NCBI GenBank assembly: GCA_022826945.1 | Contig: JAJDTY010000086.1 | Location: forward strand, 1 to 64,000 | From: Candidatus Binatia bacterium | GTDB taxonomy: Bacteria > Desulfobacterota > Binatia > Bin18 | DNA length: 64,000 bases | Direction of reading: 5' to 3' | Shown: piece by piece, positions 61,329-64,000 of the stretch | How the letters are laid out: each line of letters opens with the position of its first letter | Position numbering within the stretch: position 1 is the first letter of the stretch | Notes under the pieces: model-generated | What the model was told of the DNA's origin: nothing | Seen by the model: only the letters and a program-made list of their open reading frames with translations | The model's database searches: none | Program-made: the position numbers and the translations under genes

Positions 61329-61949
61329 CTAAGCGACAAGCTGCATCCGGGGAATCGCGTCCGGAGAAAACTGCTTGTACGTTGCAGGGCTCAGACCTGA
61401 GATGACCCGCTGGCATTCTTCGAGTCGGGTAATAAAATTCTGGAGTTCAACGCCAAGACAGGCGGGCAAGTGTGGAGATATCTTTATCAGTCCCTCGTGC
61501 AGCAGCGAGCGGGTGCCTACCAGGTTGCCGCGTTCGAGATGGTAGAACGCGACCGCAATCTGAATCAGCCCTTGCAAGAATTTTTTGATCTCGCCCTGCT
61601 CTTGCATCCATTGTGGCTCCAGGACTTCATGCACTTCAAAGAAGAGGTGACGGTTAAAGAGCAGGACACTTTTATGCAGGACCGTATCGAGAGCCGAGGC
61701 TCCAGCCTGCCCGGACCAGCCCTCCAGTACCGCTCCGTATTGAAGGAGTTTGGCTCTGACCGCCGGCCAGTCTGCCTCAAAATCCGGCGTGAGCACAGAC
61801 CGCAGCGTCTCGGCAAGCGTGTGCGAGGGCGGCCCATCTGCGTCTGCTCGGGCGTCGGCGGCAAGACCACGTAACATGGCGGCTTTCGCCACATCGTCCA
61901 GGGCTTCAAGCAGCAGGTCGGCTAATGCGTCACGGATAGCAACTTTCAT
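61329..61949 (-). CDS. DUF309 domain protein
   Basis: A 206-residue protein. The second half (residues about 90-160) is a DUF309 domain: LFNRHLFFEVHEVLEPQWM carries the H-E-x-x-E-like signature, and GLIQIAVAFYHLERGN with a LLHEGL segment follows. The first half is helical and unassigned. DUF309 proteins are small helical bundles of unknown function, sometimes thought to bind metal. The ATG overlaps the mutS2 stop by four bases (ATGA), so it is translated together with mutS2. Confidence 0.85.
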   Translation of the reverse strand: MKVAIRDALADLLLEALDDVAKAAMLRGLAADARADADGPPSHTLAETLRSVLTPDFEADWPAVRAKLLQYGAVLEGWSGQAGASALDTVLHKSVLLFNRHLFFEVHEVLEPQWMQEQGEIKKFLQGLIQIAVAFYHLERGNLVGTRSLLHEGLIKISPHLPACLGVELQNFITRLEECQRVISGLSPATYKQFSPDAIPRMQLVA

Positions 61950-64000
61950 GAGGAGAGCTCCGCAACCGTTGCACCTCCGCCCCCTTCACTCCGGGGAGCC
62001 TCATTAAAGGACTCACAGTATGGAGAGTCGGCCAAATATGCCCGGACCGCCCGCCTCAGCGCACCGGTTCCCATACCGTGCACGATACGCACTGACGATT
62101 GATTATTGAGGATGGCCTGATCCAGGAAGACTTCCAAACGCGGCAACGCCTCCCGAACCCGCAGGCCGAGCAGATTGATTTCGGGCCGACTCGGTGGCGC
62201 GTGATCGACGGCCACCCGAACGCGCGGCGCGGGTTTTTGCTCGGACGTCCGCCGAACCTGGACCGCGGGAACCTCAAACGTTGTCCCACCGCAACGCACC
62301 CGGGCTTTATTGCCGTTGAGCGTCAGCAAGGTACCTCGAATTTTCCCACCACGAATCTCGACCTCGTCGCCAATCTGGGGTAGTGGTGTATCGGCGACGG
62401 TCTCGGTCCAGAACGTTTGCTCTTTTGCGGCGATCTCCTTGTGCTGCTCGTGCAAGAACCGTGAGAGGTCTCGTCGGGCATCGCTGGTCGAGGTCCGTGG
62501 CGTTTGTAGGTTTTTGCGTAGCCGCGCGATGACCTCGCGGCCCTCCTCGCGGACTCGGCGGACCAGCAGCTTTGCCTCGCGCACCTCGTCCTGCCAGACC
62601 TGACGACATTTTTCCTCGGTTTCAGCCAGAAGTCGCTCTTGGCGTACACGCTGGGCGGTCGTCTGTTCGCGCTCGGACTGTACCTGGGTCCGTTCACGCT
62701 CCAGGCTGACCGAAGCGGCTTCGAGCCGGGTCAAGGCTTCAGAGAATTGACGGGCTTCCGTGGACAGGGCCGCCTCTGCCGCCCGACACACCGCTTCCGG
62801 TAACCCGAGACGCCGGGCCATGGGCAGCCCGAGGCTCTGACCCATGACGTCGTACTGGAGTTGATAGCGCGGCTGGAGAGTCTCCGGATCAAAGGCCACG
62901 GCCGCAATCTGATAACTGCCGTCCCCCACCGCAAAGAGTTTGACCGGACTTAGATGCGTAGCCAGCGCGAGGGACACCTGGCGGTCTTTCAGAACTGTGA
63001 GCAGCCCGTTTGCCAGAGCCCCTCCTTCGGCCGGGTCCGTGCCGCCGCCGGGTTCGTCAAGGAGGAGAAGCGCGGGCTCTGACAGCGTCGCCAGCATCTC
63101 CCTGACATTGGTGATATGAGCCGAGAAGGTCGAGAGGCTGTGCTCCAGGGACTGGGCATCCCCAATGTCGGCAAACACGCTCCGAAAGATGGGCAGCTCA
63201 TTGGCTTCGTCCGTCGGGATCAGAAAACCGGTCTGGGCCATAAGGCAGAGAAGACCCAAGGTTTTGAGGGCGACCGTTTTTCCACCTGTATTCGGACCGG
63301 TAATAATCAATCCCCGTTTATCATTGGGCAGGATCACATCGATGGGAACAACTGCGGTGTCTGAGGCCGTCAGCAAGGGATGCCTGGCACAACGCAGTTG
63401 AATGGCTGAGCCGAAGTGTGGCTGTGTGGCGCCGTATTTTTGCGCAAACACCACCTTGGCGTGGAGGACGTCGATTTCCGTCAAGGTGGCAAACGTCTGC
63501 TGGAGGTGATCGAGGCTCTCGCGCACCAGCGCGGTCAGCCAGACCAGAAGCCGGTGTTCCTCGGCCGCGACTTCTTTCTGGGCGAGCAGTAGTCTGTTGT
63601 TGAGTTCGACCGCGAACAGCGGTTCGATGAACACGGTTTCGCCCGATCCGGAACGATCCTGGACGATTCCCGGCAACCGCGCCTGAAAATTTGGCCGGAC
63701 GGGAATAACAAAACGGTTGTTCCGAATCGTGACAAACTGGTCGGCGACCACCTCCTGGGCCTCGCTTGAGCGCAGGGTGCGTTGCAGGCGGCGTTCAATG
63801 TCCTCGCCCAGGCTGTGGACCTGGCGTCGGAGTGAACGCAGCGTTGCACTGGCCTCGTCTTTGAGGCCACCGTTCTCGTCCAGGCAGCGCTGCAGAGCGG
63901 TCTCCAAGTCGGGCAGAGCTGGCAGGCGGTCGGCATAGCCTTTCAGACGGTCAAACACTGCTGCGTCTCGACGGAAAAATCTGGCAAGGAGCCGGGCGCG
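61946..64000 (-). CDS. mutS2: Endonuclease MutS2 (5' end beyond window)
   Basis: A C-terminal 684-residue portion of MutS2 is visible; the frame stays open to the window edge, so the true N terminus is outside. The core has FVTIRNNRFVIPV, DRSGSGETVFIEP and LNNRLLLAQ; Walker A ITGPNTGGKTVALKT, Walker B LLLLDEPGGGTDPAEG and ALATHL follow. A long coiled coil (about 430-530 of the visible part) precedes the C-terminal Smr nuclease domain (LLGLRVREALPRLEVFLDQA and VRIVHGMGTGALRRAV). It suppresses recombination and acts in ribosome-collision rescue in other bacteria. Leads the mutS2-DUF309-LeuD-like operon. Confidence 0.95.
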   Translation of the reverse strand, partial: RARLLARFFRRDAAVFDRLKGYADRLPALPDLETALQRCLDENGGLKDEASATLRSLRRQVHSLGEDIERRLQRTLRSSEAQEVVADQFVTIRNNRFVIPVRPNFQARLPGIVQDRSGSGETVFIEPLFAVELNNRLLLAQKEVAAEEHRLLVWLTALVRESLDHLQQTFATLTEIDVLHAKVVFAQKYGATQPHFGSAIQLRCARHPLLTASDTAVVPIDVILPNDKRGLIITGPNTGGKTVALKTLGLLCLMAQTGFLIPTDEANELPIFRSVFADIGDAQSLEHSLSTFSAHITNVREMLATLSEPALLLLDEPGGGTDPAEGGALANGLLTVLKDRQVSLALATHLSPVKLFAVGDGSYQIAAVAFDPETLQPRYQLQYDVMGQSLGLPMARRLGLPEAVCRAAEAALSTEARQFSEALTRLEAASVSLERERTQVQSEREQTTAQRVRQERLLAETEEKCRQVWQDEVREAKLLVRRVREEGREVIARLRKNLQTPRTSTSDARRDLSRFLHEQHKEIAAKEQTFWTETVADTPLPQIGDEVEIRGGKIRGTLLTLNGNKARVRCGGTTFEVPAVQVRRTSEQKPAPRVRVAVDHAPPSRPEINLLGLRVREALPRLEVFLDQAILNNQSSVRIVHGMGTGALRRAVRAYLADSPYCESFNEAPRSEGGGGATVAELSS

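Noticed and set aside
1-64000. CRISPR arrays, tRNA or rRNA genes, riboswitches, attachment sites
   Set aside because: No regularly spaced direct repeats, rRNA-like sequence or convincing cloverleaf was seen. In particular no cobalamin riboswitch box was recognised near the B12-linked genes, but this was judged by eye only.

Overview
The window is about 58% GC and densely packed on both strands. It reads as chromosomal DNA of an aerobic, probably uncultured, deltaproteobacterium-like organism (Tectomicrobia/Entotheonella- or Binatota-like would fit). That placement is inferred from gene content only; there is no rRNA to settle it. Four features stand out: an ethylmalonyl-CoA pathway gene set wrapped around a Rieske-dependent diiron monooxygenase, a probable selenoprotein, an unusually large number of oxygenases, and short palindromic repeats that have entered coding sequence. 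No tRNA, rRNA, CRISPR array or prophage was recognised.

Layout. 1-0.8 kb: the end of an IS630-type element cuts short a sodium:solute symporter. 1-10.5 kb: mixed metabolism (MBL-like protein, SnoaL-like protein, glycerol kinase, crotonase, MetE-like methyltransferase, EthA-like Baeyer-Villiger monooxygenase, Zn-alcohol dehydrogenase, SelA-like PLP enzyme) plus two orphan antitoxins. 10.8-20.8 kb: an endonuclease Q-UvrD helicase fusion, an M20 peptidase, an ArsC-family protein with in-frame UGA at its catalytic cysteine codon, MiaB, a cobalamin-binding protein, MoaB, a MoaD-MoaE fusion and 3-hydroxybutyryl-CoA dehydrogenase. 20.8-37.1 kb: MeaB, ethylmalonyl-CoA mutase, malyl/methylmalyl-CoA lyase, methylsuccinyl-CoA dehydrogenase, a five-gene soluble diiron monooxygenase, an MFS transporter, mesaconyl-CoA hydratase, an MBL hydrolase, cobalamin adenosyltransferase and GTP-type PEP carboxykinase. 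37.3-48 kb: a PAS-PAS-DHp-receiver protein with no ATPase domain, FolK, LhgO, a MATE pump coupled to a heme-dependent N-demethylase, and a TetR-controlled Rieske oxygenase operon. 48-56.8 kb: a giant M4 peptidase with a decayed paralogue upstream, a GST, a second diiron protein, and an HDAC-like deacetylase. 56.8-64 kb: a Ski2-like helicase with an uncharacterised partner, a LeuD-like domain protein, DUF309 and MutS2 (running off the end).

How the genes fit together. The pathway genes would turn crotonyl-CoA-derived ethylmalonyl-CoA into methylsuccinyl-CoA, mesaconyl-CoA, methylmalyl-CoA, then glyoxylate plus propionyl-CoA. MeaB, the adenosyltransferase and the cobalamin-binding protein would supply and protect adenosylcobalamin for the mutase, and PEP carboxykinase would feed gluconeogenesis. 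The monooxygenase inside this block suggests growth on a hydrocarbon (alkene, isoprene or aromatic) that is broken down to acetyl-CoA. Its reductase gene is absent and its gene order is not the usual one. Crotonyl-CoA carboxylase/reductase and the epimerase are also not in the window.
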